Shown in pieces: positions 62,521 to 64,000 of a stretch of 64,000 nucleotides of DNA; within the stretch, counting starts at the first letter, position 1, and the number at the start of each line of letters is the position of its first letter. The stretch is taken from the NCBI RefSeq assembly GCF_030848805.1, contig NC_092363.1, positions 8,883,922-8,947,921 of the forward strand, read 5' to 3'. The notes under the pieces were generated by a model, which worked only from the letters and a program-made list of their open reading frames with translations, did not search any database and had not been told where the DNA came from. The DNA comes from Temnothorax longispinosus. Taxonomy: Eukaryota; Arthropoda; Insecta; Hymenoptera; Formicidae. The translations under genes and the position numbers were made by a program.

Positions 62521-64000
62521 AATATAAAATAAGTATCAATATTGTTCTCCTTATTATAATTGTCAAGTCTTAGCACTTGTAATACGTATTCTTATTTTGT
62601 AAGCCCATATCAAAAGAGGCGGTAATTAAAGAGATTACATCTTATAATTAATTCGCATGTCTAAAAGTTGTTCTATTATAGTAAGCAAACTGTCCGCGCA
62701 GCATGACAATAAGGTAAATGCACCTACTTGTGACCACCTAAGATTTTCGTATGAATTAATATAAGAGAGGAAAATACTTTAAAGTAATTCCCAATCAAGA
62801 AGCAATTATACCGAACTCAAGATTAATCATTTTTGTATCGAAAAACTTTTTTACTCGAGTTTTAAACATAATCTAATAAATATTAAAAGATAAATTGCAG
62901 ATTATGTAAATGGATGCATCAGTGACTGCCTGATTTAATTTTGGATGTATCGATCAGTGATCGTCGTTTCGGTTCAATTAGTGCATGGTATATTGTATTT
63001 GATAAAAAAATCTCTCAATAATTGAATTAGTAAGTAAGCAAGTAATTTAAAGCCGTGGTCACAAATCGGCATAAAATCAGTATAAATCGATATAAAACAC
63101 ACGATGTGTGTCAGTCCAGAGCGACAGCGTTGTCGCTCGAGTTTTCTCTCGAGCATACATCGAATATTTTTCCGTTTACTCGTACAAATGCAATTCACAC
63201 CCATCTAGAAGCGTATGGAGATGGGTATTAATTTTTTTTTTTAAAGCAGCAAAATTTACTGCTATGACTAGTTTTCTTGAGCCCGTCACTGATAAATCCA
63301 TATACGTGTTTTGTTGCATCGCTTTATAACGTTCGCCTATATACTCAAAATCACCAACCTTTCTCGGAACCCATGGATAGCACAACATTCCTTAATCGTT
63401 CACTGATAGTTTTGCGCACTGATGGTTCTCCAACGCTTGTTTTTGACGACGTAACAAAACTGTGACTGTGTCGCGTGACAAACGCCAGATCTACTGTCGC
63501 CGTCGGTAAACATGCCCTCGATCTGCCACTGCAATGATACCGACACGAGCTTTATATCACATTTTCACGAGTATTTGTTAAGTCAAATATCACTAAAACC
63601 ATATATCAAATCGTGAATTATTAATCGCAAAACAATGCATAAGATGAATTACTTAAAACTTTTGACTAGTTTAATAAAAGTCCGCGACTGTCAATGGTCG
63701 ATTGTCATGATATTATAGCCAATTGGAGTCGATTAAAAATAAAGTCCTGGAGCGACGGCAATGACCGATATATTTTATATAGGTGTATGAATTTCTTCGA
63801 ATTAGCTTTACAATGAAATCCCTTTAACACGTTTAAAGTACATACAAAAATGATGGGTGGAGTGGTAAATTGAAGACTAAAAACTTAAAAAATTTTAAAA
63901 ATTATATTTGATACTACTTGGTGTACCTAACCTTTTGTACCTAGAGCTGTCACTTCATGGAAACTTTCGTTTAATATACGAATTATATAGCTTACGTGTA
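62521..64000. other. Downstream intergenic region
   Basis: No coding exon recognised on either strand. Short open frames at 63108-63465 have no family resemblance. Confidence 0.4.

Overview
The window is eukaryotic nuclear DNA, most likely from an insect and probably a hymenopteran such as an ant. The evidence is a chemosensory-protein gene with its conserved phase-1 intron, a spliced mitochondrial acyl-CoA dehydrogenase gene, an AT-rich background broken by GC-rich retrotransposons, a short TTAGG-like tract and a dense load of DNA transposons. The species cannot be named from this sequence. I translated exons and compared repeats by eye; no alignment program was run.

Host genes occupy little of the window. 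The left edge holds the 5' part of ACADM on the minus strand (exons 7522-7536, 7251-7329, 339-506, 102-203, running off the edge), with a 6.7 kb intron full of repeats. The right end holds a chemosensory protein gene on the plus strand (57298-57493 and 62188-62348) with a 4.7 kb intron. Almost everything between is mobile DNA.

Three nested complexes dominate. (1) 8521-30369: a hairpin MITE (TAA duplication) was hit by a second MITE (8-bp duplication GTAGAACC), which was hit by a 21.5 kb transposon with CCCAG termini (8678-30139, 2-bp duplication CA). That transposon carries a CACTA/EnSpm-like transposase (decayed) and a seven-exon DUF4806-type gene on the same strand. It was in turn invaded by a foldback element, a MITE holding an internally deleted P element, and a Ty3/gypsy element whose 5' LTR holds a second internally deleted P element. 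(2) 32205-40184: a pogo-like element split by a third THAP/P-type element (34935-39816). (3) 40327-46762: remnants of an LTR element whose gag is interrupted by a foldback element (41706-46082), itself hit by a CCCAG element and a solo gypsy LTR. Three Helitrons, a piggyBac-like element, Tc1/mariner and pogo remnants, a THAP element with AT duplications and a tRNA-derived SINE fill the rest.

The most unusual signals are: both P-type deletion derivatives keep a second, convergent gene on the opposite strand, and the two encoded proteins look homologous; the CCCAG transposon appears to be a two-gene system with subterminal word arrays that differ from family to family; and three pogo-type elements each repeat their own version of one internal motif. 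These are hypotheses from reading the sequence, and the checks are listed with each finding.
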